DNA of 64,000 nucleotides from Stutzerimonas frequens (GTDB taxonomy: Bacteria; Pseudomonadota; Gammaproteobacteria; Pseudomonadales; Pseudomonadaceae): positions 124,001 to 188,000 of the forward strand of contig NZ_JAMOHM010000008.1 of NCBI RefSeq assembly GCF_024448335.1, given 5' to 3'. A program made the translations under genes and the position numbers. Below are positions 44,866-54,208 of this stretch, piece by piece (positions within the stretch are counted from its first letter, which is position 1; every line of letters starts with the position of its first letter). The notes beneath the pieces were generated by a model. It was not told the origin of the DNA. It made no database searches and saw only the letters and a list, made by a program, of their open reading frames with translations.

Positions 44866-45987
44866 TTAACCGTTGGTCCGCACGACCTGGCCGTCGCGGC
44901 ACATCAGGCACGCGGCGACGATGTCGTCTTCGAGGTTGAGCTGGAACTGGCCGTCCTTGTCGATGACCAGCTTGAGAAAATCCAGCAGGTTGCGGGCGTA
45001 CAGCGCCGAGGCGTCGGCCGGCACCAGCGTCGCCAGGTTGGCGTGACCGACGATGGTCACGCCGTGGCGCACCACCACCTGATCGATCTCGGTCAGCGGG
45101 CAGTTACCGCCATGCCCGGCCGCCAGGTCGACGATCACCGAGCCGGGCTTCATCTGCTCGACCGTGGCTTCCTGCAGCAGCGTCGGCGCCTTGCGGCCGG
45201 GGATCAGCGCGGTGGTGATGACGATGTCCGACTGCAGCGCGCGCTCGTGCACCGCCTGCGCCTGACGCGCCATCCACGAGGCCGGCATCGGCCGCGCATA
45301 GCCGCCGACGCCCTCGGCGCATTCGCGCTCCTCGTCGGTCTCCAGCGGCACGTCGACGAACTTGGCGCCGAGCGATTCGATCTGCTCCTTCACCGCCGGA
45401 CGCACGTCCGACGCCTCGACCACCGCGCCCAGGCGCTTGGCCGTGGCGATGGCCTGCAGCCCGGCGACGCCGGCCCCGAGGATCAGCACGCGCGCGGCCT
45501 TCACCGTACCGGCGGCGGTCATCAGCATCGGCATGAAGCGCGGATAGTGATGGGCACCGACCAGCACCGCCTTGTAGCCGGCGATGTTGGCTTGCGACGA
45601 GAGCACGTCCAGGCTCTGCGCACGGGACGTACGCGGTGCGGCCTCCAGGGCGAAGGCGATGATGCCGCGGGCAGCCATGCGCGCGATGCAGTCGTTGTCG
45701 AACGGATTGAGCATGCCCAGCAGCACGCTGCCGGACTGCATCTGCGCCAGTTCGGCCTCGTCCGGCGCATTGACTTTCAGCACCAGCTCGGCGGCAAAGG
45801 CCGCGGCCGCATCGCCGATGGTTGCGCCGACCGCTTCATAGGCGCTGTCCGGCACGCTGGAAAGCAACCCGGCGCCGCTTTGCAGCGTCACCCGGTGCCC
45901 TTGGCCGATCAGTTTCTTGACGGTTTCCGGGGTCGCGGCGACGCGCGTCTCCCCGGAGTGGGTTTCGAGAGGAACACCGATGTGCAT
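44866..45987 (-). CDS. pntA1: NAD(P) transhydrogenase subunit alpha part 1
   Basis: A 373-residue soluble NAD(H)-binding subunit (domain I). It starts [20 protein letters not shown] and contains the RQD-loop region ([17 protein letters not shown]), the Rossmann motif [22 protein letters not shown] and [26 protein letters not shown] precedes the ATG. It is the first gene of the operon; a PsrA-like box lies ~170 bases upstream. Confidence 0.95.
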   Translation of the reverse strand: MHIGVPLETHSGETRVAATPETVKKLIGQGHRVTLQSGAGLLSSVPDSAYEAVGATIGDAAAAFAAELVLKVNAPDEAELAQMQSGSVLLGMLNPFDNDCIARMAARGIIAFALEAAPRTSRAQSLDVLSSQANIAGYKAVLVGAHHYPRFMPMLMTAAGTVKAARVLILGAGVAGLQAIATAKRLGAVVEASDVRPAVKEQIESLGAKFVDVPLETDEERECAEGVGGYARPMPASWMARQAQAVHERALQSDIVITTALIPGRKAPTLLQEATVEQMKPGSVIVDLAAGHGGNCPLTEIDQVVVRHGVTIVGHANLATLVPADASALYARNLLDFLKLVIDKDGQFQLNLEDDIVAACLMCRDGQVVRTNG

Positions 45988-46156
45988 TGTTGTTGTTCTC
46001 CTGCGTGATCATGACCGGTACTGCGGCGAACCGCGCACCGACGTGCTTTTCACCCGCTCGCTGCTCTGGCGAACGGGGTGTGGAACAGGTGAAGCCAGCC
46101 GGGCGATGCGCAAAAACGGATCGCCCGGCGCGGCATTCTGCAAGCCTTGAAAAAAT

Positions 46157-46170
46157 CAAACAACTGTTTC
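46157..46170. promoter_or_regulatory. PsrA-like box upstream of pntA1
   Basis: CAAAC-AACT-GTTTC fits the PsrA consensus (G/C)AAAC-N2-4-GTTT(G/C). On the minus strand it overlaps a weak -35 (TTGTTT, 17 bases before CAGAAT). PsrA is a fatty-acid-responsive TetR repressor in Pseudomonas. Confidence 0.35.
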
Positions 46171-46424
46171 AATCAAACGATTGTATTTGACGCGCCGGTC
46201 GCAGGATGACTGCCTGTTTTCCGTGCTTCGCTGCAGATTGCGTCCTGTTTGGCTCTGCGTACGACCAATTCGTCCGCGCCAGGCACACGACACGGCCGCA
46301 TCATGAATGACGCGCCATTGACGGGGTATTCGTCAGCGGTGCCAAGCATCTCCGACCTTGGTGTCGGGTTAAGTCGATATGCGGGAAAAACGCGCGCACG
46401 TTGAAATGTCATTCAATCCTTGTA

Positions 46425-46445
46425 GTCCAACTAGGCTGGTTGGAC
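46425..46445. promoter_or_regulatory. Inverted repeat upstream of gspE
   Basis: GTCCAAC-TAGGCTG-GTTGGAC has perfect 7-bp arms, 63 bases before the gspE start codon. It could be an operator or a leader hairpin. Confidence 0.4.
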
Positions 46446-46508
46446 CCGATTGGAGTGTTTCGAACGCAGTGACGTCGGGTCGCTGCGTGTCGCTGGTGGA
46501 GCTGGACG

Positions 46509-48023
46509 ATGCCCGAACTCGATGTAAACGAAGTCACCACGCTGCTCGAACAGCCGGCCCAGCGCCGCCTGCCGTTCGCCTTTGCGCGTCGGCACGGTGT
46601 GATCCTGCTGGAGCGTGGTGGCGAGCTGCGCCTCGGCCTGCGCGAGGGCGCCGCGCTGACCGCGGTACAGGAGGCGCAGCGGGTCGTTGGCATGCGTCTG
46701 CCGATGCAGTGGCTGGCCCAGGCGGATTTCGACCAGGCCCTCGGTGCGGCGTACCAGCATGATTCGTCGGCGGCGATGCTGATGGTCGAGGGGCTGGGCA
46801 ACGACCTCGACCTGGCCAGCCTGGCCGACCAGATCCAGGAAACCGAGGACCTGCTGGAGCAGGAGGACGACGCGCCGATCATTCGTCTGATCAACGCGAT
46901 CCTCGGCGAGGCGATTGCCGAGAACGCCTCGGATATCCATATCGAAACCTTCGAGAAGCGGCTGGTGATACGCTTTCGCGTCGACGGCATCCTCCGCGAA
47001 GTGGTGCAGCCCAAGCGCGAGCTGGCGGCGCTGCTGGTCTCGCGGATCAAGGTCATGGCCAAGCTGGACATCGCCGAGAAGCGCATCCCGCAGGACGGAC
47101 GTATCTCGCTGCGGGTCGGCGGTCGCGAGGTGGACATCCGCGTTTCCACGCTGCCCTCGGCCAATGGCGAGCGGGTAGTACTGCGTCTGCTGGACAAGCA
47201 GGCCGGGCGCCTGACCCTGCGTCATCTCGGCATGAACGAGCAGGACCGCCGCCAGCTGGAGCAGGCGGTGAAGAAGCCCCACGGCATCATCCTGGTCACC
47301 GGCCCAACCGGTTCAGGCAAGACCACCACGCTCTATGCCGCGCTGACGACCCTCAACGACCGTACGCGCAACATCCTCACCGTCGAGGATCCCATCGAGT
47401 ACCACCTCGAAGGCATCGGCCAGACCCAGGTCAACACCAAGGTCGACATGACCTTCGCCCGCGGCCTGCGTGCCATCCTGCGTCAGGACCCGGACGTGGT
47501 GATGGTCGGCGAGATCCGCGACCAGGAAACCGCCGACATGGCCGTGCAGGCCTCGCTCACCGGCCACCTGGTGCTCTCCACGCTGCACACCAACAGCGCC
47601 ATTGGCGCCGTCACGCGCCTGGTGGACATGGGCGTCGAGCCGTTTCTGATCTCCTCGTCGCTGCTCGGCGTGCTGGCCCAGCGCCTCGTGCGGGTGCTGT
47701 GTAATGACTGCAAACGCGCCTACATCGCCGATGCCGCCGAGTGCGAGCTGCTCGGCGTCAGTCCGGCCGAGGCGCCGACGCTGTACCACGCCGAAGGCTG
47801 CGAGCAATGCCGTGGCCTCGGCTACCGCGGGCGTACCGGCATCTATGAGCTGGTGCTGTTCGACGACACCCTGCGCACCATGGTGCACACCCGCGCCAGC
47901 GAGCAGGACATGCTGCGCCATGCCCGTGAGCTGGGCCCGAGTATCCGCGAGGACGGGCTGCGCAAGGTGCGCGAGGGGGTGACCACCATCGAGGAAGTGT
48001 TGAGGGTGACGCGTGATGAGTGA
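46509..48023 (+). CDS. gspE: Type II secretion ATPase GspE (XcpR)
   Basis: A 504-residue secretion ATPase. Walker A is [15 protein letters not shown] (~263-277), the Asp box is [12 protein letters not shown], Walker B is [16 protein letters not shown] and the His box is [13 protein letters not shown]. The tetracysteine zinc site typical of GspE is present (CNDC ... [17 protein letters not shown]). The N-terminal ~100 residues bind GspL. It powers pseudopilus assembly at the inner membrane. The start has GGAG eight bases upstream. Unlike in P. aeruginosa, gspC and gspD are not divergent from it; pntA1 is. Confidence 0.96.
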   Translation: MPELDVNEVTTLLEQPAQRRLPFAFARRHGVILLERGGELRLGLREGAALTAVQEAQRVVGMRLPMQWLAQADFDQALGAAYQHDSSAAMLMVEGLGNDLDLASLADQIQETEDLLEQEDDAPIIRLINAILGEAIAENASDIHIETFEKRLVIRFRVDGILREVVQPKRELAALLVSRIKVMAKLDIAEKRIPQDGRISLRVGGREVDIRVSTLPSANGERVVLRLLDKQAGRLTLRHLGMNEQDRRQLEQAVKKPHGIILVTGPTGSGKTTTLYAALTTLNDRTRNILTVEDPIEYHLEGIGQTQVNTKVDMTFARGLRAILRQDPDVVMVGEIRDQETADMAVQASLTGHLVLSTLHTNSAIGAVTRLVDMGVEPFLISSSLLGVLAQRLVRVLCNDCKRAYIADAAECELLGVSPAEAPTLYHAEGCEQCRGLGYRGRTGIYELVLFDDTLRTMVHTRASEQDMLRHARELGPSIREDGLRKVREGVTTIEEVLRVTRDE

Positions 48024-48173
48024 GGGGATGAGGTTGATTCCGACGCGCCTGCAGAGGCATCCGCAGCCTGACCGACATCGCATGGTGGTGCCATTCGCGG
48101 CTGCTCCCTCGGCTGTGGGGTATCTGTGTAGAGGCGCTCTCGACCGCGGATCGCCGCTGTTGGAGACCGCCTG

Positions 48174-49388
48174 ATGGCTGCCTTCGAATACCTCGCCCTC
48201 GACCCACGCGGCCGCGAGCAGAAGGGGCTGATCGAGGCCGACAGCCCGCGTCAGGCGCGGCAGTTGCTGCGCGAGAAGCAGTGGGCGCCGCTGGAGGTGA
48301 AGCAGGCCAAGTCCAAGGAAGACGTCAGCCGTGGCGGCCTGAGTTTCGGCCGCGGCCTGTCGGCGCGTGATCTGGCATTGGTCACCCGGCAGCTGGCGAC
48401 GCTGGTACAGGCTGCGCTGCCGATCGAGGAAGCCTTGCGCGCGGCAGCGGCGCAGTCCACCTCGGCGAAGATCAAATCGATGCTGCTGGCCGTGCGTGCG
48501 CGCGTGATGGAAGGCCACAGCCTGGCCGCGGCGCTGCGCGAATATCCGTCGGCCTTTCCCGAGCTCTATCGCGCCACCGTGGCGGCCGGCGAACATGCCG
48601 GCCATCTCGGGCTGGTGCTCGACCAGCTGGCCGACTACACCGACCAGCGTCAGCAATCGCGGCAGAAGATCCAGCTGGCGCTGCTCTATCCGGTGATCCT
48701 GATGGTCGCCTCGCTGGCCATCGTCGTGCTGTTGCTCGGCTACGTGGTGCCGGACGTGGTCAAGGTATTCGTCAACACCGGTCAGGAACTGCCGGCGCTG
48801 ACCCGCGGGCTGATCGCCACCAGCGACGTGGTGAAGAACTGGGGCTGGCTGATCGTGCTCGGCATCGTCGCCGCCTTGATGGCCATGCGTGCGGCATTGC
48901 GCGACCCGGCGCTGCGCCTGCGCTGGCATGCGTTCATTCTGCGGATACCGCTGATCGGTCGGCTGAGCCGGGCGACCAATACGGCGCGCTTCGCCTCGAC
49001 CCTGGCGATCCTCACCAAGAGCGGCGTGCCGCTGGTGGAAGCGCTGTCCATCGCTGCCGCGGTGATCGCCAATCTGCGCATCCGCGAGCGGGTGGTGGAG
49101 GCGGCGCAGAAAGTGCGCGAAGGCAGCAGCCTGACCCGCGCGCTGGATGCCACCGGGGAATTCCCGCCGATGATGCTGCACATGATAGCCAGCGGGGAGA
49201 AATCCGGTGAACTGGATCAGATGCTGGCGCGAACCGCGCGCAATCAGGAGAACGACCTTGCTGCCCAGGTGTCTCTGCTGGTCGGCCTGTTCGAACCGTT
49301 CATGCTGGTGTTCATGGGGGCGGTGGTGCTGGTCATCGTGCTGGCCATCCTGATGCCGATCCTCTCTCTCAACCAACTGGTGGGGTAA
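48174..49388 (+). CDS. gspF: Type II secretion inner-membrane protein GspF (XcpS)
   Basis: A 404-residue polytopic protein with two repeated cytoplasmic domains: LARQL..-type LSARDLALVTRQLATLVQAALPIEEAL and, in the second half, RFASTLAILTKSGVPLVEALSIAA, each followed by membrane helices (VILMVASLAIVVLLLGYVVP, LVFMGAVVLVIVLAILMPI). It is the platform contacting GspE and GspL. GGAG is eight bases before the ATG. A 150-base non-coding gap separates it from gspE. Confidence 0.96.
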   Translation: MAAFEYLALDPRGREQKGLIEADSPRQARQLLREKQWAPLEVKQAKSKEDVSRGGLSFGRGLSARDLALVTRQLATLVQAALPIEEALRAAAAQSTSAKIKSMLLAVRARVMEGHSLAAALREYPSAFPELYRATVAAGEHAGHLGLVLDQLADYTDQRQQSRQKIQLALLYPVILMVASLAIVVLLLGYVVPDVVKVFVNTGQELPALTRGLIATSDVVKNWGWLIVLGIVAALMAMRAALRDPALRLRWHAFILRIPLIGRLSRATNTARFASTLAILTKSGVPLVEALSIAAAVIANLRIRERVVEAAQKVREGSSLTRALDATGEFPPMMLHMIASGEKSGELDQMLARTARNQENDLAAQVSLLVGLFEPFMLVFMGAVVLVIVLAILMPILSLNQLVG

Positions 49389-49393
49389 CGACA

Positions 49394-49828
49394 ATGAAGT
49401 TGCAACGACGTACGCAAGGGGGCTTCACCCTCATCGAGATCATGGTGGTGGTGGTCATCCTCGGCATCCTCGCCGCACTGGTGGTGCCGCAGGTGATGAG
49501 CCGCCCGGACCAGGCCAAGGTCACCGTGGCCAAGGGCGATATCAAGGCGATCGCCGCGGCGCTGGACATGTACAAGCTGGACAATTTCGCCTATCCGAGC
49601 ACCCAGCAGGGTCTGGAGGCGCTGGTGAAGAAGCCTTCGGGTAGCCCGCAACCGAAGAACTGGAACCGCGACGGCTATCTCAAGCGCCTGCCCAAGGACC
49701 CTTGGGGCAACGACTACCAGTACCTGTCGCCGGGCACCCAGGGCCAGTTCGACCTCTATTCCTTCGGCGCCGACGGCAAGCCGGGCGGCAGCGATCTGAA
49801 CGCCGACATCGGTAACTGGGACCTGTAA
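49394..49828 (+). CDS. gspG: Major pseudopilin GspG (XcpT)
   Basis: A 144-residue type II pseudopilin. Prepilin peptidase should cut at QGG / FTLIEIMVVVVILGILAALV, leaving the N-methylated Phe and the Glu at +5. The mature domain has YPSTQQGLEALV and the calcium-loop region PWGNDYQYLSPG ... GADGKPGGSDLNADIGNW. It polymerises into the pseudopilus. The gene follows gspF by five bases. Confidence 0.97.
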   Translation: MKLQRRTQGGFTLIEIMVVVVILGILAALVVPQVMSRPDQAKVTVAKGDIKAIAAALDMYKLDNFAYPSTQQGLEALVKKPSGSPQPKNWNRDGYLKRLPKDPWGNDYQYLSPGTQGQFDLYSFGADGKPGGSDLNADIGNWDL

Positions 49829-49831
49829 TCG

Positions 49832-50401
49832 ATGCGGCAACGCGCCCGCGCCTTCACGCTGATCGAGCTGCTGGTGGTGATCGTTCTGCTGGGCATTCTG
49901 GTCAGCGTGGCGGTGCTCAGCGTCGGAGGCTCGAGCACCTCGCGCGAGCTGCGTGACGAGGCGCGGCGGCTGGCGGCGCTGATCGGCGTGCTCAGCGACG
50001 AGGCGGTGCTCGACAGTCGTGAATACGGCCTGCTGGTCAGCAGCGAGGGCTATCGAGTACTGCGTTACGACGAGGCGGCCACGCGCTGGCTGGAAGTCGA
50101 GCGGCGCAAGGTGCACAAGGTGCCGGAATGGATGCGCCTGGACCTGGAACTGGATGGCACGCCGCTGGAACTGCTGGCCCCGATCCGGCGCGAAGATGAT
50201 CGCGCCGGGTTGTCCGGCGAAGGCGAGCGCACCGAGCGCCGCGCGCCGCGGCTGGAGCCGCAGTTGCTGATTCTCTCCAGTGGCGAGTTGTCGCCATTCA
50301 GCCTGCGTCTGTCCGAGCGCAAGTCGGGCGGCGACGCCTGGTTGATCGCCAGCGACGGCTTCCGCCTGCCCGAGGCCGAGCCGCTCGGAGACAGGCGATG
50401 A
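49832..50401 (+). CDS. gspH: Minor pseudopilin GspH (XcpU) with Ala at the prepeptidase -1 site
   Basis: A 189-residue minor pseudopilin. The signal reads MRQRARA / FTLIELLVVIVLLGILVSVAV, with Ala rather than the near-universal Gly before the mature Phe; Glu +5 is kept. Mutagenesis of type IV pilins shows that Ala is tolerated at -1, so cleavage by PilD is still expected. The C-terminal part (LLVSSEGYRVLRYDE, LLILSSGELSPFSLRLSE) fits GspH. It starts three bases after gspG and overlaps gspI by four bases. Confidence 0.92.
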   Translation: MRQRARAFTLIELLVVIVLLGILVSVAVLSVGGSSTSRELRDEARRLAALIGVLSDEAVLDSREYGLLVSSEGYRVLRYDEAATRWLEVERRKVHKVPEWMRLDLELDGTPLELLAPIRREDDRAGLSGEGERTERRAPRLEPQLLILSSGELSPFSLRLSERKSGGDAWLIASDGFRLPEAEPLGDRR

Positions 50402-50817
50402 GAGCATCTCTGGCCAGGGCCGGCCGCGGTTTCACCCTGCTGGAAGTGCTGGTGGCGCTGGCGATCTTCGCCAGCGTTTCGGCCGTGGTGCTCACCGCGG
50501 CCGGGCGCAGCCTGACCAACGCCGGGCGCCTGGAAGAGCTGACCCTGGCCGGCTGGATCGCCGACAACCGCATCAGCGAACTGCAGTTGCAGCAGACCCC
50601 GCCTGCCATTGGCCGCGAGACCCAGGAGCTGGAATACGGCGGTCGCCAGTGGCAGACCCTCAGTGAAATCGAGGCCAGCGCCGATCCGGGCCTGCTGCGG
50701 GTGACCGTCTGGGTGGCGCTGCAGGCATCGCGTGGCCGCAGCGACCCGCTACCCGAGCGCGCGGTTACCAGCCTCACCGGCTTCATCGGTGTCGGCCCGG
50801 GAGCAGCGCGCCAATGA
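50398..50817 (+). CDS. gspI: Minor pseudopilin GspI (XcpV)
   Basis: A 139-residue pseudopilin with signal RASLARAGRG / FTLLEVLVALAIFASVSAVV and a typical GspI body (AGWIADNRISELQLQQT, LRVTVWV). It initiates the pseudopilus tip with GspJ and GspK. It overlaps gspH and gspJ by four bases each. Confidence 0.94.
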   Translation: MRASLARAGRGFTLLEVLVALAIFASVSAVVLTAAGRSLTNAGRLEELTLAGWIADNRISELQLQQTPPAIGRETQELEYGGRQWQTLSEIEASADPGLLRVTVWVALQASRGRSDPLPERAVTSLTGFIGVGPGAARQ

Positions 50818-51527
50818 ACGCTCACGCGCGCACCAGCGCCGGTTTCACCCTGCTCGAACTGCTGATCGCCATCGCTCTGTTCGCGCTGCTGGGCCTCGGC
50901 ACCTATCGCATGCTCGAAGCGGTGCTGCAGAGCGACGAGGCGGTGCGTGCCCAGGAACTGCAGCTGCGTGAGCTGAGCCGGGCGGTGTGGGCGTTCGAAC
51001 GTGACCTGCAGCAGGTGGTCGGGCGGCCGATTCGCGACGGTTTCGGCGACGAACGCAACGCCTTTATCGGCCAGTTGGGTGGTGAGGATGGCGCGCCGGT
51101 GTTGGAGTTGACCCGCGCCGGCTGGCGCAATCCCACCGGGCTGCGCCGCGCCAATCTGCAGCGGGTGCGCTGGCGTCTGGCCGGCGATAACCTCGAGCGC
51201 GTCTACTGGGTGGTGCTCGACCGCGACATCGACAGCGAGCCGCGCGTGCAACGCGTGCTGGACAATGTCCAGGGCCTGCAGCTGCGCTACCTCGACGAGG
51301 ACACCGTGTGGCACGAAGAGTGGCCGCCGTTCGATTTCGGCCGCGGTAGCCCGGAGAACGCCGCCGAACGCCTGCCGATCGCCCTGGAATTGAATATCGA
51401 GCACGCCCGCTACGGCCGCATCACCCGTCTGCTGCGCCTGCCCGATGCCGCCGAACAGACGATGCAGCAGGGGCTGCCCGGCGCCGAGGGCGTACCCGAG
51501 CCGTTCGAAGGAGAGCTGCCGCAATGA
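50814..51527 (+). CDS. gspJ: Minor pseudopilin GspJ (XcpW)
   Basis: A 237-residue pseudopilin with signal TSAG / FTLLELLIAIALFALLGLGT and the GspJ core (RELSRAVWAFERDLQQVVGRPIRD, LELTRAGWRNPTG, LQRVRWRLAGDNLERVYW). It forms the tip complex with GspI and GspK. Four-base overlaps with both neighbours show translational coupling. Confidence 0.95.
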   Translation: MNAHARTSAGFTLLELLIAIALFALLGLGTYRMLEAVLQSDEAVRAQELQLRELSRAVWAFERDLQQVVGRPIRDGFGDERNAFIGQLGGEDGAPVLELTRAGWRNPTGLRRANLQRVRWRLAGDNLERVYWVVLDRDIDSEPRVQRVLDNVQGLQLRYLDEDTVWHEEWPPFDFGRGSPENAAERLPIALELNIEHARYGRITRLLRLPDAAEQTMQQGLPGAEGVPEPFEGELPQ

Positions 51528-52492
51528 GTCGTCAGCGCGGTGTGGCACTGATCACCGTGCTGCTGGTGGTGGCCATCGTCACCGTGGTCAGCGGGGCAAT
51601 GGTGGCGCGCCAGCAGCTGAGCATCCGCGCCACCAGCAACCAGCTGCAGGCGCGTCAGGCCTGGCACTACGCCCTGGGCGGCGAGGCGCTGGCGCAGGCG
51701 ATACTGGCCCGCGACCTGAAGGGCGGCGAGCCTGGCGCCGCCGCGATCGATCATCTGCTCGAGCCCTGGGCGCAGCCGCTGCCGGCGTTCGAGATCGATC
51801 AGGGCGAGATCCTCGTGCGTATCGAGGATCTCGCCGGACGCTTCAACCTCAACGACCTGCTGCGCGACCAGCAGCCCAACCCCGCCGCGGTCGAGCAATT
51901 CCGCCGGTTGCTGCTGCGTCTTCAGATCAGCGCGCCCTATGCCGAGCGCCTGCTCGACTGGATCGATCCCGACCAGCAGCCCAGTGGCGAGCTGGGTGCC
52001 GAAGACAACGCCTATCTCGGCCTCGATACGCCCTATCGCAGCGCCGGTCGCCGCTTGCATGATCTGTCCGAGCTGCGCCTGCTGCTGGACATGCGCGAAG
52101 AGGATTTCCAGCGGCTGGCACCCTACGTCGTCGCGCTGCCGCCGAACGTGCCGTTGAACGTCAACACGGCCAGCGCGATGGTGCTCTCCAGCCTGAGCGA
52201 CAACCTCAGCCTCGGCGCGGCCGAGTCGCTGGTGGAGCTGCGCCGCGCCGTGCCGTTTCGCAACAGCGCGGCGTTTCTCGCGCAGCCGGCGCTGGCCGGA
52301 ACTACGCTGCAGGGCACTGCGCTGGCGGTTGGCAGTCAATTCTTCCAGGCCACCAGCGAAGTGCGCCTGGGCGACCGCCGGCTGGCGCTGGTCAGCCTGT
52401 TGCAACGCGAGCAGGACGGCAGCGTCCGTGTGCTCGCGCGAAATCTCGGTCAGCCTGCCCGGCAGACCCTCCCATCCGACGGAGAACGCTAG
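51524..52492 (+). CDS. gspK: Minor pseudopilin GspK (XcpX)
   Basis: A 322-residue large pseudopilin. The signal SRQRG / VALITVLLVVAIVTVVSG lacks the Glu at +5, as is normal for GspK. The body has VRIEDLAGRFNLNDLL, LLDWIDPDQQPSGELGAEDNAYL and PLNVNTASAMVLSSL, the metal-binding and helix-hairpin regions of the family. It caps the pseudopilus. It overlaps gspJ by four bases and precedes gspL by three. Confidence 0.95.
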   Translation: MSRQRGVALITVLLVVAIVTVVSGAMVARQQLSIRATSNQLQARQAWHYALGGEALAQAILARDLKGGEPGAAAIDHLLEPWAQPLPAFEIDQGEILVRIEDLAGRFNLNDLLRDQQPNPAAVEQFRRLLLRLQISAPYAERLLDWIDPDQQPSGELGAEDNAYLGLDTPYRSAGRRLHDLSELRLLLDMREEDFQRLAPYVVALPPNVPLNVNTASAMVLSSLSDNLSLGAAESLVELRRAVPFRNSAAFLAQPALAGTTLQGTALAVGSQFFQATSEVRLGDRRLALVSLLQREQDGSVRVLARNLGQPARQTLPSDGER

Positions 52493-52495
52493 ACC

Positions 52496-53629
52496 ATGGA
52501 TTGCCTGTTTCTGCCCGCCGATTGCCCGGCCCGGCTCGACGCCGAGACCCGCGTCTACTGGCTGCCAAAGGAAGAGCCCGGCCGCTGGCAGCCCCTGGCC
52601 GACTGCAGCGGTGGCAGTGGCGCGATCAGCCTGATCCTGCCGGCCGAAGTCTGCAGCTTCTTCGCGATCAGCCTGCCGACCCGCAAGGCGCGCTGGATGC
52701 AGCAGGCGCTGGCCTACGCCGCCGAGGAGCTGCTTGCCGAAAACGTCGATGATCTGCACCTGGCCCTGGGCGAGACGCTGCCGGATGGCCGCCAGCGCGT
52801 CGTGGCGATCCGCCGCCAGCTGCTGGCCGGCTGGCTGGAGCAGTTGCGCGAACTGGGGCTGCTGATCGTGGCGATCCATGTCGACGCCGACCTGTTGCCG
52901 CGCGAGGCGACGCAGCTGCTGTTCATTGGCGAGCGCGGCCTGCTCGGTGGCGAGGGCGAGACCCGGCTGGCCTTCGCCGGCGCGGACTGGCCGCAGCTCG
53001 CCACGCTCTGCCCGGCACCCTGGCACGCACAGGGCAACGTGGCCGAGCCGCCGCTGGCACTGGACGACTATCGCCAGCTGGACGACCCCTATGCCTTTCT
53101 CGCCGCGCAGCGCGCGGCGGCGATCAACCTTGCCCAAGGCGACTTCGCCGTGGAGGTCGGCAATACCGGCCTCGGATACTGGAAACCGCTGTTCGCCGTC
53201 GCCGGCCTGATCCTGCTGGTGCAGCTGGGCTTCAACCTGAGCCAGGCCTGGTACTTCCAGCGCCAGGGCGACGCCTACGCCGAGGCCAGCCTGGCGCTGT
53301 ATCGCGAGCTGTTTCCCGAGGACACCCGCATCGTCAACATGCGCGCGCAGTTCGATGATCACCTGGCGCGCGGCAGCGGAGGGCAGGCCGGCTTTCTGCG
53401 TCTGCTCGATCATGCCGCCGCGGCCCTGGAGGACGGCATTCCGGTGACCATCGGCCAGCTCGATTACAACCAGGACCGTGGCGACCTGGCGTTGCAGGTG
53501 CAGGCCATGGACTTCCCGACGCTGGAGACCCTGCGCCGGCGCCTGGATGAAACCGGTCAGAGCGTACAGCTGGGCTCGGCCAGCCGCGAAGGCGACGGCG
53601 TCAGTGCTCGCGTGGTGATCGGAGGCTGA
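52496..53629 (+). CDS. gspL: Type II secretion protein GspL (XcpY)
   Basis: A 377-residue bitopic protein. The cytoplasmic actin-like N-terminal domain (ISLPTRKARWMQQALAYAAEELLAENVD) recruits GspE; one transmembrane helix (~residues 228-248, FAVAGLILLVQLGFNLSQAW) is followed by a periplasmic ferredoxin-like domain. Its size is usual. The last base overlaps the start of gspM. Confidence 0.94.
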   Translation: MDCLFLPADCPARLDAETRVYWLPKEEPGRWQPLADCSGGSGAISLILPAEVCSFFAISLPTRKARWMQQALAYAAEELLAENVDDLHLALGETLPDGRQRVVAIRRQLLAGWLEQLRELGLLIVAIHVDADLLPREATQLLFIGERGLLGGEGETRLAFAGADWPQLATLCPAPWHAQGNVAEPPLALDDYRQLDDPYAFLAAQRAAAINLAQGDFAVEVGNTGLGYWKPLFAVAGLILLVQLGFNLSQAWYFQRQGDAYAEASLALYRELFPEDTRIVNMRAQFDDHLARGSGGQAGFLRLLDHAAAALEDGIPVTIGQLDYNQDRGDLALQVQAMDFPTLETLRRRLDETGQSVQLGSASREGDGVSARVVIGG

Positions 53630-54144
53630 TGATGAATCTCAAACAACAGCTGGCCGTGCGCCTCGCCGACTCGCCGCTGTGGCAGCGCTGGCAACGTCTG
53701 GCACCGCGTGAACGCACCTCGTTGAGCCTGCTCGGGGCCTTTCTTTTCGCCGTACTGTTCTACCTCTGGCTGTGGCTGCCGGCCCAGCGTCAGGCTGCCG
53801 AGGCGCGCGAGTACTATCAGGCACAGCGTGAACTGCATGCCTACATGGAGCAGAACACCGAACTGGCGCGGCAGATGGAGCGCAGCAACCAGGTCGAGCT
53901 GGCGACGGAGCAGTTGCAGGGTGTGATCACCGAGAGCGCGCAGCAGGGCAATCTGCGGATCGAAAGTTTCGACAACAGCAGCGATGGCGGCCTGCAGGTG
54001 AGCCTGCCCGGCGCGTCCTATGCGCTGCTCTTGCGTTGGTTCGATGCGCTGCAGGGACAAGGCGTCAGCGTTGTCGAGGTCAGCCTGGAGCGTGCCGGAG
54101 ATGGTCTGGTCAACGCCCGGGTGACTTTTCGCGCCGGTAGTTGA
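53629..54144 (+). CDS. gspM: Type II secretion protein GspM (XcpZ)
   Basis: A 171-residue bitopic protein with a short cytoplasmic N-terminus (PLWQRWQRLAPRERTSLSLL), one helix (~41-60, AFLFAVLFYLWLWLP) and a periplasmic domain. It partners with GspL. Two adjacent ATGs are possible (53629 or 53632). It ends the operon; no gspN follows, as usual in Pseudomonas. Confidence 0.93.
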   Translation: MMNLKQQLAVRLADSPLWQRWQRLAPRERTSLSLLGAFLFAVLFYLWLWLPAQRQAAEAREYYQAQRELHAYMEQNTELARQMERSNQVELATEQLQGVITESAQQGNLRIESFDNSSDGGLQVSLPGASYALLLRWFDALQGQGVSVVEVSLERAGDGLVNARVTFRAGS

Positions 54145-54208
54145 AACGCAGCGACCGCGTGCCGTCGGGCTGGCGGCTATACGCGCAACCCGGCAGCGCC
54201 GACAGGCG

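Larger units (their letters stand above)
45988..46508. other. Divergent regulatory region between pntA1 and gspE
   Basis: These 521 bases contain a PsrA-like box (46157-46170), a second inverted repeat TCAAA-N8-TTTGA (46173-46190) and an inverted repeat close to gspE (46425-46445). A 79-codon minus-strand frame (46173-46412) shows no coding features. No gspC or gspD is present here. Confidence 0.5.

Noticed and set aside
46173..46412. A 79-codon minus-strand frame upstream of pntA1
   Set aside because: No ribosome binding site, no recognisable features, and it overlaps probable regulatory sequence.
47313..49394. A 693-codon minus-strand frame opposite gspE/gspF
   Set aside because: Antisense of motif-confirmed secretion genes; low-complexity Gln/His/Arg translation with no ribosome binding site.
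51410..53413. A 667-codon minus-strand frame opposite gspK/gspL
   Set aside because: Shadow of a tightly packed operon with overlapping genes; composition is not protein-like.
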